DNA of 64,000 nt from Nitrosopumilaceae archaeon (GTDB lineage Archaea; Thermoproteota; Nitrososphaeria; Nitrososphaerales; Nitrosopumilaceae), in the NCBI GenBank assembly GCA_035631875.1, contig DASQHX010000011.1:248001-312000 (forward strand), in the 5' to 3' direction. The stretch's first letter is position 1; every line of letters begins with the position of its first letter. The notes below the pieces were generated by a model, which saw nothing but the letters and a program-made list of their open reading frames with translations, was not told the origin of the DNA and ran no database searches. The translations under genes were made by a program, and so were the position numbers. Shown here piece by piece: positions 25,786 through 34,480 of this stretch.

Positions 25786-27867
25786 TTATCTTTTATGTGG
25801 AATGGAAGTCTCAGAAACAATATTCTGGTTTTGTCTTATTCTCTCAGCAATCAGTCTATATATTGATCTGAATTGATCCTTTGTTTTATCAGACAAAAAT
25901 TCAGTTTCTTCAAGTGCAATTTTTTCACATATATATCTACAAATATCCTCACGGTCAAATTTCTCCCAACCAAGATGTTGATTTTCTCTCCAGATCTCAT
26001 TTAGATTATCTATTATACTCTTTTTACCTTTTGCAACAAGATCTTCCCTAGTTAGATTGGTGTATCCTTCTTTTCGTAGTTTGATTTCATATGTTTGATT
26101 GACAGCATAGAGATAATCTTCATCTATTATGAGATCTTCTATTGCTTGTCGTGGTTGACCGCCAAGTTCAAAAAATATCATCTGAACTGCTTTGAAACCA
26201 TTTGTTTGCAATAATGTGGAAATCTGACGTGATTGATCTGTGTTATCTAGAAGTACAAATGTGTTGTATCCATGATTTCTGTAAAATATGGAAAGTGGTA
26301 AAACTGAATTTTTGTTGTATGCTGGAACTATGTTCAATGGGTTCATCGAAAGATTAGGATCTTTTAAGAATCTATCAAATGCATTTAGATACATAGAATC
26401 AGTCATTGTTTCTACAATAATGACAGGTCTTGAATTATATCCGATTTGTCTATCAATAATTGACTCTACAAGACCCCTGGATAAGCCATAAAGAATTGGA
26501 GTAAGTGTTAGGTCATCGGCATTCCAATAATCATAATAAATGTGGCTAAGATGTTTTCTCTTATCAAGTTCTACAACAAGTAAGTTTCCTGGAGTATAAT
26601 CAAATATCATAAACGGAGAATGGGTTGCATATAGAATCTGGTTAGACCCAGCAAGATTCTTTAACAAATCAGAAATTCCTCGCTGTTGAGTTGGATGCAA
26701 ATTTCTTGCAGGCTCGTCAAGAAGTAATATCGCTTCTTTTAATTCTGATCTCTGTGTCTCTGCAGCAAAGTTCACAATAAATGAAAACGTCCACTTGAAT
26801 CCTTCTGCTCTTCTGTTCAAAAGCCCAGTGTTTGTAACTGTACCATCTTTATGAACATCAGAAATTACAACACTCAATATGTTTCCTGGATTATATCTTA
26901 ACTCAACATGAATAGGATCACCTTTCCAAGCAGGATTTAATCTCTCACTTAGCTTCCTACTTGTAGTGTGCAAAAGTTTTATCAGTCTTGAAGGAGTACT
27001 TGCTACTTCTTCCAGTTTATTTGCATCAAGTTCTGCTAAATAAAATAAATTCTTGACTGTTTCTGCCTTGTCAAACTCCTCAATGTATTCTAATCCTTTT
27101 GGTCGTATGCCTTTTGATTCTTTCAAAAACTCATTAAGATCGATATTTCCAAGGATCTTTTTGTAATCTGAAAAATAAACAAACCTTGGATGTAATTTGT
27201 CTTCAATAAAATTTTCAAGCGCTGAACGTTCGGTCGTTCCTACAAGTAGATTGTCATAGATATTGTCTACATCTTTGTATATTTTTTCCCATTCTGAAAT
27301 TACTTGCCTGTCTTCTGATGCCAATAGGTAAATCTGATTATTGAATTCTGCCATCATGTTGGTAAATGCATCTCTTGTTCTTGGGGAATGGCCCTGCAAG
27401 AACTTCGTATCTACTCTTATTCGAATGGGATTTGGAATATTAGATACAAAGGTTTCAATACGCTCAGCAAAGTTTTCCCAAGAGTTTAGCCTCTTGCTTG
27501 CCTCGCCACTGATTTTTACATCGCCAAAGTCATATTGTGCTCTTGGATTTGTCTGAGTTCTGTATATTTTTATGGCTTTGATATCCTGTAAGTTTGGGAA
27601 CTTTTCCTGAATTAACTTTATTTCTTTTTCATTTAGTTCAAAATCCCCCTCTGCTACCCGTATTTCTGATTTTAGCTCATCTGTCATCTCATCGCATAGA
27701 TCTAATTCAGAAACTTTGGAATCCTTGTTAAGTAAAGTAAGTGCTTCAAGTATTGTTGTTTTTCCACTCTCATTTCTTCCGACGAAAGCGGCTAAATCAC
27801 CAACTTTTATTTCGCCAGAATCATGAATGCAACGAAATGCACGTACTCTAAATTTTCGAAGTCGCAT
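25786..27867 (-). CDS. OLD-family ATPase/TOPRIM nuclease
   Basis: The 693-residue protein has an N-terminal ABC/SMC-type ATPase with Walker A GRNESGKT (30-37), Walker B AILLLDEPARNLHP and LYATHSPFMI. A C-terminal TOPRIM-like region follows, carrying VIIVETMTDSMYLN and TFVLLDNTDQ. This is the organisation of OLD (overcoming lysogenization defect) endonucleases, a family with anti-phage members such as Gabija GajA. No UvrD-like partner (GajB) is adjacent, so it belongs with stand-alone OLD proteins. No mobile-element ends are seen around it. Confidence 0.82.
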   Translation of the reverse strand: MRLRKFRVRAFRCIHDSGEIKVGDLAAFVGRNESGKTTILEALTLLNKDSKVSELDLCDEMTDELKSEIRVAEGDFELNEKEIKLIQEKFPNLQDIKAIKIYRTQTNPRAQYDFGDVKISGEASKRLNSWENFAERIETFVSNIPNPIRIRVDTKFLQGHSPRTRDAFTNMMAEFNNQIYLLASEDRQVISEWEKIYKDVDNIYDNLLVGTTERSALENFIEDKLHPRFVYFSDYKKILGNIDLNEFLKESKGIRPKGLEYIEEFDKAETVKNLFYLAELDANKLEEVASTPSRLIKLLHTTSRKLSERLNPAWKGDPIHVELRYNPGNILSVVISDVHKDGTVTNTGLLNRRAEGFKWTFSFIVNFAAETQRSELKEAILLLDEPARNLHPTQQRGISDLLKNLAGSNQILYATHSPFMIFDYTPGNLLVVELDKRKHLSHIYYDYWNADDLTLTPILYGLSRGLVESIIDRQIGYNSRPVIIVETMTDSMYLNAFDRFLKDPNLSMNPLNIVPAYNKNSVLPLSIFYRNHGYNTFVLLDNTDQSRQISTLLQTNGFKAVQMIFFELGGQPRQAIEDLIIDEDYLYAVNQTYEIKLRKEGYTNLTREDLVAKGKKSIIDNLNEIWRENQHLGWEKFDREDICRYICEKIALEETEFLSDKTKDQFRSIYRLIAERIRQNQNIVSETSIPHKR

Positions 27868-27979
27868 CTAGCGCCTATGGGCTTGTCTATGATTTAACTT
27901 ATTCGTCAAAGTTATCTGTTGCCGTACTAATTTTTTTGACTAAATAGATATAAGGGAATGAAAGTGGTTAGATAACAAA

Positions 27980-28456
27980 ATGGCTGTGCAAAAGATAGCT
28001 TTGCTCGTTTTTGTTTTTCCAGTTGTAATTTCAATAGTTTTTGGTGTATCAGTACTATCAAATGTACTAGGTCAACCAGATCGACATCTTAACATGTGGC
28101 AATTTGTTTCTCATCAACCAACCCAAACAGGAGACAACGACATTAAAATTCAAAACCTCTTGAATTCTTATTCCGTCTTTACACCAGTAAACATTACTGT
28201 GGCAGTCAATAACACTTCGTTTGATTGTGGTGATCTATATATCACAATTTATAATCTTGACACATCTCCAAACCAAGTAGCGGCACAAAATGGTTACTTT
28301 TCACAATGCTTTGCAGAAAATAATTTGACTTTGCCAATTCATGATACATTTTCACAGATAATCGGAAAATCAGGTAATTACGAAATTGTAGCAGAAATGA
28401 AAGACAAAAACAATCAAAACACCATAAAGTCAACTGCTAACTTTAAAGTTCAATAA
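27980..28456 (+). CDS. Exported protein, unknown
   Basis: The 158-residue product has an N-terminal signal anchor or peptide (hydrophobic residues 6-27), then a beta-rich extracytoplasmic domain. It contains two cysteines that could form a disulfide (FDCGDLY and SQCFAE, about 50 residues apart) and many sequons. The C-terminal NYEIVAEMKDKNNQNTIKSTANFKV strand pair resembles a single Ig-like/immunoglobulin-fold ending. No specific family is recognised. Confidence 0.65.
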   Translation: MAVQKIALLVFVFPVVISIVFGVSVLSNVLGQPDRHLNMWQFVSHQPTQTGDNDIKIQNLLNSYSVFTPVNITVAVNNTSFDCGDLYITIYNLDTSPNQVAAQNGYFSQCFAENNLTLPIHDTFSQIIGKSGNYEIVAEMKDKNNQNTIKSTANFKVQ

Positions 28457-28528
28457 ATCAAATGCTATGTTATTATATTGCTTTGAACCCAAATATTCTG
28501 GGAGCAATTGCATCATTAAGTGATATTT

Positions 28529-29104
28529 ATGGCTAAAAAGAAAGAGAAGAAATCTGCAAAAAAAATAGAAGAAAAGAAAACTGAAAAGAAAATTGCTGAA
28601 AAGAAAAAATTAGCAGTCAAAAAACTAGCTGAAAAGAAAACCACTGAAAAGAAAACAGCCTCTAAAAAAGAACCTGAAGAAGATGAATTTGAAGAAATCT
28701 CAGATAAAGAACTAGAAAACTTTGAGATTGAAGGACTGGACATGGAAAAACTTACTGCTAATGTTCGTAATATTGTAACAAAAAGCGGAGATGAAGGAAT
28801 ATTCCAAAGTGATCTGTGGAAAAAAATGAAATTGACTAGCAGAGATGGTTCTAGATTGGCTCTGAAACTTGAGCGACAAAATATGATAAAACGAGAAAAA
28901 GTTTTAGAAAATGGTCGTTGGACATACAAATTGAAAATCGCACATGCACCAGTAAGTACAGAATCAATTGAAGCCGCACCATGTTTGATCTGTCCAGTGG
29001 AATCAAAATGTACTTTGGAGGGAGAGATAAGTCCAAGAACCTGTCCATTAATTGAACAATGGGTTATAACAGAATTTACTAATGTCAAAAAGCCAAAGAA
29101 ATGA
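28529..29104 (+). CDS. RPC34-like protein with cysteine cluster and Lys-rich tail
   Basis: ATG 28529 gives 191 residues. The first 50 are almost all Lys, Glu and Ala. An acidic linker follows, then a winged-helix domain (TKSGDEGIFQSDLWKKMKLT...ALKLERQNMIKREKV). The end carries four cysteines (CLIC, then KC and TC, before PLIEQW), which fit the Fe-S-cluster motif of archaeal RPC34/RPC39 homologues. That protein is known from thaumarchaea and crenarchaea as a counterpart of the RNA polymerase III subunit. It is 4-bp coupled to rlmE. The basic tail probably contacts nucleic acid. Confidence 0.78.
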   Translation: MAKKKEKKSAKKIEEKKTEKKIAEKKKLAVKKLAEKKTTEKKTASKKEPEEDEFEEISDKELENFEIEGLDMEKLTANVRNIVTKSGDEGIFQSDLWKKMKLTSRDGSRLALKLERQNMIKREKVLENGRWTYKLKIAHAPVSTESIEAAPCLICPVESKCTLEGEISPRTCPLIEQWVITEFTNVKKPKK

Positions 29105-29694
29105 AATTAATTGATGCGCGACGAGATTTTTACAGAAAATTAGCTCATCAAGAAGGATATAGAAGTAGAGCTGCATACAAACTAAAAGAATTAAATAAAT
29201 CATACAGAATAATTGGTCCAGGTTTTTACGTTCTTGATCTTGGATGTTCACCTGGAGGATGGACACAAGTTGCCACTGAACTTGCAGGAAATAAAGGCAA
29301 AGTATTGGGTGTTGATACATCTTTTGTAGAAGAAATTCCAAATGCCCATATCATAAGAGGAAATATTGAAGATGAATCAATAGTTGAAGAGGTTTTTTCA
29401 TATTTTGGGAGAAAAGTAAATGCTGTAATCTGTGATTTATCTCCACAAGTAAGTGGAACATGGTCAATTGATCATGCTAAACAGATTGCACTAAACTATG
29501 CAGCGACTAAGATAATGGATCATGTATTGGCTTACAAGGGAAATGCATTGTTTAAGGTATTTGATGGAGAATATTCTAATGAATTTAGAGATTATATAAA
29601 AAAGAAATTTACCAAAGTGCAGTTGAGAAAACCAAAAGCAAGTAGGAAAACAAGTAGTGAACTCTATTTTGTCTGCCTTGGATACTTATCTTAA
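29101..29694 (+). CDS. rlmE: Ribosomal RNA 2'-O-methyltransferase RlmE/FtsJ
   Basis: This FtsJ/RrmJ family enzyme methylates a ribose in the large-subunit rRNA A-loop. The SAM motif LDLGCSPGGWTQ (45-56), the catalytic Asp in CDLSPQVSGTW (D112), the Lys in FKVFDGEY (K152) and a late Glu in SSELYFV complete the K-D-K-E tetrad with a Lys in AAYKLKEL. The 197-residue length is typical. The start overlaps the RPC34-like gene by 4 bp. Confidence 0.94.
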   Translation: MKLIDARRDFYRKLAHQEGYRSRAAYKLKELNKSYRIIGPGFYVLDLGCSPGGWTQVATELAGNKGKVLGVDTSFVEEIPNAHIIRGNIEDESIVEEVFSYFGRKVNAVICDLSPQVSGTWSIDHAKQIALNYAATKIMDHVLAYKGNALFKVFDGEYSNEFRDYIKKKFTKVQLRKPKASRKTSSELYFVCLGYLS

Positions 29695-29696
29695 TT

Positions 29697-30830
29697 TTAA
29701 AAAATCTGCAATATTTTGTCTATTCGTGCGTCTGTCCTAAACCCTGAAGGGTTTAGTGAAGTCTGACTGACCTTGTATCCTTCATTTTGAAGCTTTTCTA
29801 TTATCTTTGATAGGGATAGTGGGGCACATTGTTTCTTTCGTGCAATCTCGTCTAGAGTAAAATAGGTGCTTGGCATGCCTATTTCATTCTGGCATCTGAA
29901 TAATATTTTTTCACAAGACTTGTCAACTAGGAATTTTTTTTGTTCATCTAACATTGCATCAACAAACGCTTTATCATATAATTCACCAATCCAGAGAGGT
30001 CCAGCAGATTCTAGTTTCGTACCGCAAACTTCGCAAGAGATGCCTTTTTCATTTTGTATTTTTCTGTGACCACAGCTTTTACAATGTACGATATAGCCCA
30101 TATTTTCTTGAGGATCAGTTCTTACTAACACTTTGACATAGACCTTGTAGTAATGCATGTTGGTTTGTACAAAGAGTGGCACAACCTGAACATCCAATCT
30201 ACCAGCTACTAGATGAATACATCCTAGAATCAATCGTATTGCAATTTCGTTTCCATATTCTGTTCTTACAGGAATTCCATAATACTTTCTCTTACATGCT
30301 TCTTGATATAATCCATGTAAGACAGGTAGATCTGTTGCAGTAACTGAAAGAAGACCTCCGTGGGATGTGGCACGTATACCACAATCAAGGAATCTTGTAG
30401 GAGAACCAAAGGGATCGATATCTACGATAGCTCCACGGGTATCTCTTTTAGAATGTAGACTAAGAAATCTACACGCTTCATTTTCCGAAAAATCACACTT
30501 TGTAACATTGTTTAACTTTGATGTTCTTGTGGCAATTTCAATAGCGTTTGGATTGATGTCATTAACAACAACCCTCTCAACAAACTCTATCTCATTTGCT
30601 ACTCGAATACTTCTTGCACCAGTGCCTGCAAGAGAATCAAGAAAAACTTTTGGGCCCTTGAAATTTTGTAAAAATGTTGAATATGCTATAATGGAAAAAT
30701 CTCTACTTATCCTTGCTCTTGGATTGAAAAAAGCTGGTTGTTTAGGTGGAGCATTTACTAAAAGTGAATCTTTAGGGACTAAAAGTTTGGTCTTTCCCTC
30801 TACCGTTTCTACAAGATCATTGATTTCCAA
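29697..30830 (-). CDS. trm1: tRNA (guanine26-N2)-dimethyltransferase Trm1
   Basis: Trm1 makes N2,N2-dimethylguanosine at position 26 of tRNAs. The N-terminal PAFFNPRARISRDFSI segment, the SAM region (FLDSLAGTGARSIRVANE) and the catalytic VDIDPFGSP motif match the family. The C-terminal part has the expected zinc site (CKSCGHRK and CEVCG, about 262-284). The 377-residue length is normal. It converges with rlmE, 2 bp apart. Confidence 0.94.
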   Translation of the reverse strand: MEINDLVETVEGKTKLLVPKDSLLVNAPPKQPAFFNPRARISRDFSIIAYSTFLQNFKGPKVFLDSLAGTGARSIRVANEIEFVERVVVNDINPNAIEIATRTSKLNNVTKCDFSENEACRFLSLHSKRDTRGAIVDIDPFGSPTRFLDCGIRATSHGGLLSVTATDLPVLHGLYQEACKRKYYGIPVRTEYGNEIAIRLILGCIHLVAGRLDVQVVPLFVQTNMHYYKVYVKVLVRTDPQENMGYIVHCKSCGHRKIQNEKGISCEVCGTKLESAGPLWIGELYDKAFVDAMLDEQKKFLVDKSCEKILFRCQNEIGMPSTYFTLDEIARKKQCAPLSLSKIIEKLQNEGYKVSQTSLNPSGFRTDARIDKILQIF

Positions 30831-30889
30831 TTTCTTTCACAATTGCTAGTCTAAAATGATTTAATACATCTAGCGCAACAAAAACACAA

Positions 30890-31510
30890 ATGATAATTTG
30901 TGGTGTAGATGATGCAGGAAGAGGGTCTGTGCTAGGTCCACTTGTCATAGCAGGAATATCTATTGAACGCACAAAGATAAAACACCTATCAGAAATTGGA
31001 GTTAAAGATTCAAAACAGCTTAGTCCTAAAACACGAGAAATACTGTATAAAAAAATAATTGCCATTGTAGACAATTATCACATTGCAAAAATCTCTCCTA
31101 AAATAATAGATGAAAGCGTAAACAAGAACCAACTAAACCACTTGGAAGCAAAATACATGGCCAAAGTAATTGCAAAATTACAACCAAATTCTTCCTATGT
31201 TGATTCATGTGATGTAAATCCAGTCAGGTTTGGTAAAGAAATTTCAAAGCTTGCTAAGTCCGGTAAAATTTTTTCCAGACATCATGCAGATAGTAGATTT
31301 GCTGTAGTTTCTGCAGCCTCTATTGTAGCAAAAGTAAATAGAGATAGGGAAATTGAAAAACTAAGAAAAAAATACGATCTAGGAAGTGGCTATCCATCTG
31401 ATTCTAAAACTATGATCTTCATCAAGAACTGGATATTGGAACATAATAAAACGCCAGAATTTGTGCGTAAAAGCTGGAAGCCAGTTAAAATAATGATGAA
31501 TAAAATCTAG
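30890..31510 (+). CDS. rnhB: Ribonuclease HII
   Basis: RNase HII cleaves RNA in RNA-DNA hybrids and removes single ribonucleotides. The family start GVDDAGRGSVLGPLVIAG is present, but the usual D-E pair is D7-D8 here, with Asp in place of the catalytic Glu. Two further acidic residues (VDSCDVNP and RHHADSRF) complete the four-acid site, followed by VVSAASIVAKVNRD. The 206-residue length is normal. It is divergent from trm1 (59 bp between) and overlaps the convergent fibrillarin gene by 4 bp. Confidence 0.92.
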   Translation: MIICGVDDAGRGSVLGPLVIAGISIERTKIKHLSEIGVKDSKQLSPKTREILYKKIIAIVDNYHIAKISPKIIDESVNKNQLNHLEAKYMAKVIAKLQPNSSYVDSCDVNPVRFGKEISKLAKSGKIFSRHHADSRFAVVSAASIVAKVNRDREIEKLRKKYDLGSGYPSDSKTMIFIKNWILEHNKTPEFVRKSWKPVKIMMNKI

Positions 31511-32181
31511 CCTAGATATCTTGCAATTGCCATTCCGTGGTCTTTTTCATAGGGATCCAAGTTTATTTCCTGAACCATCTCAAAATTGGGACCTAGTTTT
31601 TTAATTTCATTTCTTATTACTTGGGCAGGTTCTTGTACTACATCAATACTTCTGGTTTTAATTACAAGCATCAAATAACCGCCTTTTTTTAGATAAGTTT
31701 TGCAATTAAGAATGGCTATCTCGGTTTGATCTGGTTGTGCAATATCAACATAGACAACATCTACTGTACCATAAACGGAAAAGTATTCTTTTGGCTGTCT
31801 TGCATCTTGCAAAATGGGAACAATATTTGATCTAAATGATGCTACTCTGTCCAAAAAATCTCGTGCAACTCTGCTTGCATGCTCTACACAAAAGACTATA
31901 CCGCTTGGTCCTACAATATCTGAAACATGACTTGCAGTGGTTCCAGTTGAAACTCCGAGATAAAGAACTCTGGATTTTCTAACAATTGGTAAACTTTCAA
32001 GACCGTTCATGATTGCTGCTGCAAGCTTACTTCTGAATGGATCCCACGCCCTAAACTCTTCATCTTTAATTTTTACTAATTTTTCTTTATAGACTTGGTT
32101 CCCCGGGACTAGATTAATCGTAGCTAGTCTTTTTTCACCATCTATTTTAACCCAGAAAATATTATCTTCTTCGTTTTCCAA
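31507..32181 (-). CDS. flpA: Fibrillarin-like rRNA/tRNA 2'-O-methyltransferase
   Basis: Fibrillarin is the catalytic subunit of the archaeal C/D-box guide RNP. FRAWDPFRSKLAAAI, the SAM motif VLYLGVSTGTTASHVSDIVG, ARDFLDRV and DVVYVDIAQPDQ give a clear match. TTG 32181 (MENEEDNIFWVKI) is the chosen start, 224 aa. The frame runs on upstream, but there it only reads the Nop5 tail in another frame. The start lies 20 bp inside nop5, so both proteins are translated from one mRNA. Confidence 0.93.
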   Translation of the reverse strand: MENEEDNIFWVKIDGEKRLATINLVPGNQVYKEKLVKIKDEEFRAWDPFRSKLAAAIMNGLESLPIVRKSRVLYLGVSTGTTASHVSDIVGPSGIVFCVEHASRVARDFLDRVASFRSNIVPILQDARQPKEYFSVYGTVDVVYVDIAQPDQTEIAILNCKTYLKKGGYLMLVIKTRSIDVVQEPAQVIRNEIKKLGPNFEMVQEINLDPYEKDHGMAIARYLG

Positions 32182-33478
32182 ACTTTCTCTTTTTTCCTTT
32201 CTTCCAATCGTCCCTTTGCTTACCTTCTCCGCCAAATTTTCTTCCACCTTGTGGACGATCTCCACCAAATTTTCTTCCGCCCTGTGGACGATCTCCTCCA
32301 AATCCCCTTTGCCCTCTTGAATGACCGCTATCATATTGTTTGGCTCTTAGAGTTTCTTTTTCACTTGGTTCTTTGTATTTTTCACCTATCTCGGTAATTC
32401 TTACATTTAATTTCTCAAATAACATCTGATTCTTACCAGCACCATAAACATCTACACGAGCAGCAATTGCTGCTTTGGCTGCAATTGCCCTTGCAATCTT
32501 ACCACGTTGCCATCTTGGTGCAGCGTGTACCAAAGTATGCTGAAAAAGCAATCCATGTTTTGGTGGCTGTGCTCCGGTTTTAAGAGAGCGGAAAAGTGCT
32601 TTCTCAGCTCCGAGAATCTGTATAGTGCTTGCAGGCATTGATGATAGTCTTTTAAGACTTCCAGCTCTTGCAAGAATTCTTGCTCCAACTGCAGTTCCAA
32701 GTATGCCCGCAATGTTTGGAGCTATAGCTTCCATTTGAGTTTCTACATGTTTTTCTAAATTACTACGCAATTCAAAAAGTTCCAAAATCTGTTTTGCAAT
32801 TGCTTGAACAATGGCTAGATTTTCATCTGAAATCTGTCCGCCCTTACTTTTATTCTGTAAGAGAGAAAGCATTTCCACTTTTGTTTCTGGAAATCCTGCA
32901 TCTGTGTAAACACTTTGAGTAATGTTATCTCTTTTACCAGCTAGAACAATTTTTGAGTAGCCTATTATGCTATCAATAATATTGTCAAGCTCTGGAAAAT
33001 GTAATCCGTACCACTCTCGGAGCCTAGAACTAAGTGCATTTATTATCTTGTCAGTTTCATCCAATGTGTTTATTGCCTGAATTATGTGCAAATCAGGACT
33101 TTCCGAAGTTTCAGTCACTCTGGATGAAGAAAGCTGAATAGCAAAGTCTCTCAGCTTTGTTCTTGCATCTGACTCATCTTTTGCAAAACCAGAATCAACA
33201 AGGACTCTCAGCTTTGATGATTGTATGTGTTCTATCTTGGATTCTTCCATTAATTCAGAATCTATTGAATTTTTTTTCAAAATCTTTAACAATGAAGAAT
33301 CATTAACAAAAATTCCAGAAATAATTTTTGAAAGTGCTTCTTGTAATTGAGTAATATCTGATTTTTCATTTTTTATTTCAACATATTCTTTTGCAGGGTT
33401 TAAAAATGGAATAGATTTTACACATGTATTTTCATTAAATACTGCAATTCCTAATTCTGTTAAAATAACAAAATGCAT
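32162..33478 (-). CDS. nop5: Nop5 (Nop56/58-like) C/D RNP scaffold
   Basis: Nop5 bridges L7Ae-bound guide RNA and fibrillarin. The Nop domain is unmistakable (VEMLSLLQNKSKGG..., NIAGILGTAVGARILARAGSLKRL, STIQILGAEKALFRSLKTGAQPPKHGLLFQ). ATG 33478 (MHFVILTELGIAVF) is preferred over 33517. The C-terminus is a low-complexity arginine/glycine tail with an 11-residue repeat FGGDRPQGGRK encoded by 33-bp direct repeats (32241-32306) and a final Lys/Arg cluster, likely RNA-contacting. This RGG-like tail sits beside fibrillarin, whose eukaryotic form carries a GAR domain itself. Confidence 0.94.
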   Translation of the reverse strand: MHFVILTELGIAVFNENTCVKSIPFLNPAKEYVEIKNEKSDITQLQEALSKIISGIFVNDSSLLKILKKNSIDSELMEESKIEHIQSSKLRVLVDSGFAKDESDARTKLRDFAIQLSSSRVTETSESPDLHIIQAINTLDETDKIINALSSRLREWYGLHFPELDNIIDSIIGYSKIVLAGKRDNITQSVYTDAGFPETKVEMLSLLQNKSKGGQISDENLAIVQAIAKQILELFELRSNLEKHVETQMEAIAPNIAGILGTAVGARILARAGSLKRLSSMPASTIQILGAEKALFRSLKTGAQPPKHGLLFQHTLVHAAPRWQRGKIARAIAAKAAIAARVDVYGAGKNQMLFEKLNVRITEIGEKYKEPSEKETLRAKQYDSGHSRGQRGFGGDRPQGGRKFGGDRPQGGRKFGGEGKQRDDWKKGKKRKFGKRRR

Positions 33479-33571
33479 ATTCACAGTTTTCCAACGCCTT
33501 ACTAAAAAAGGTAACATTCTAGGCGGGCTTTACATTAACTGTTATAAGAGAACAATTTTTTATAATTAGAA

Positions 33572-34480
33572 GTGAAGCCTGATATCTCAACTGAAGTGGG
33601 TGCGATTAAGATTGAACGACCAACAATGCTTGCATCTGGAATTCTGGGTATCTCACTTGATGTTTTTGATCGACTATATAAAGACGGAGCAGGGGCAGTA
33701 GTTACAAAATCACTAAGCAAAGAACCTTGGGAAGGTTATCCAAACCCTACTGTTGTTGGCGTAAAAACAGGTTATCTTAACGCCGTAGGTCTTTCAAATC
33801 CAGGAGCTCCATATTTTGCAAAAATGATTTCGTTAAACAAAACAGTTCCGATAATTGTAAGCCTTGTTGGTTCAATTCCTGAAGACTTTGTTTTTATGAT
33901 TAAACAATTTGAAAATGTCAAAATTCTTGGATACGAGCTTAACTTGTCATGTCCTCATGTGGAAAAAGTAGGACTAGAGGTAGGAGATGATCCTGAACTT
34001 GTACATAAAATAGTAAAATCTGTAAAATCACATTCGCAAGTTCCGGTAATAGCAAAAGTAGGATTGGGTTCTTCAGACTATTTGGAAACCGTCAGAATAG
34101 CTTGTGAGTCTGGTGTTGATGCAATTACTGCAATTAACACGGTTCGTGCCATGGCAATAGATGTAGAAACAACCAGACCCATTCTTAGTCACAAAATAGG
34201 AGGTCTGTCTGGCTCTGCAATAAAACCAATTGCAGTAAGATGTGTTTATGAGATTTCCTCAAAGTTTGATATTCCTGTTATTGGGTGTGGAGGAGTATCA
34301 AGCTGGGAAGATGCAATTGAATTCATACTTGCTGGTGCTAGTGCAGTACAAATTGGTAGTGCGCTAGTAGACAAATGGGTTGGTGTATTTTCAGAAATTA
34401 ATAGCGGCATATCCAAATACATGGAAAAGAAAAATTTTTCAAAGATAAAGGAGATAGTTGGAATTGCAAAGAAATTCTGA
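33572..34480 (+). CDS. pyrD: Dihydroorotate dehydrogenase, catalytic subunit (class 1B)
   Basis: This FMN enzyme oxidises dihydroorotate to orotate. NLSCPHV at about 128-134 carries the substrate/active-site Cys loop. MLASGILG, VIAKVGLG and the phosphate-binding GCGGVSSWEDAIEFILAGASAVQIGS region are present. The start is GTG 33572. The adjacent pyrK gene, overlapping its 3' end, makes this the NAD-linked class 1B (PyrD-PyrK) heterotetramer. Confidence 0.93.
   Translation: MKPDISTEVGAIKIERPTMLASGILGISLDVFDRLYKDGAGAVVTKSLSKEPWEGYPNPTVVGVKTGYLNAVGLSNPGAPYFAKMISLNKTVPIIVSLVGSIPEDFVFMIKQFENVKILGYELNLSCPHVEKVGLEVGDDPELVHKIVKSVKSHSQVPVIAKVGLGSSDYLETVRIACESGVDAITAINTVRAMAIDVETTRPILSHKIGGLSGSAIKPIAVRCVYEISSKFDIPVIGCGGVSSWEDAIEFILAGASAVQIGSALVDKWVGVFSEINSGISKYMEKKNFSKIKEIVGIAKKF

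Noticed and set aside
28516-29088. A 190-residue antisense frame opposite the RPC34-like gene
   Set aside because: It is the mirror of the Lys/Glu-rich repeats, giving Ser/Phe runs, with no motif or ribosome site.
32241-32306. Short direct repeats as a CRISPR-like array
   Set aside because: Only two in-frame 33-bp units inside the Nop5 gene with no unique spacers; they encode the Gly/Arg tail.
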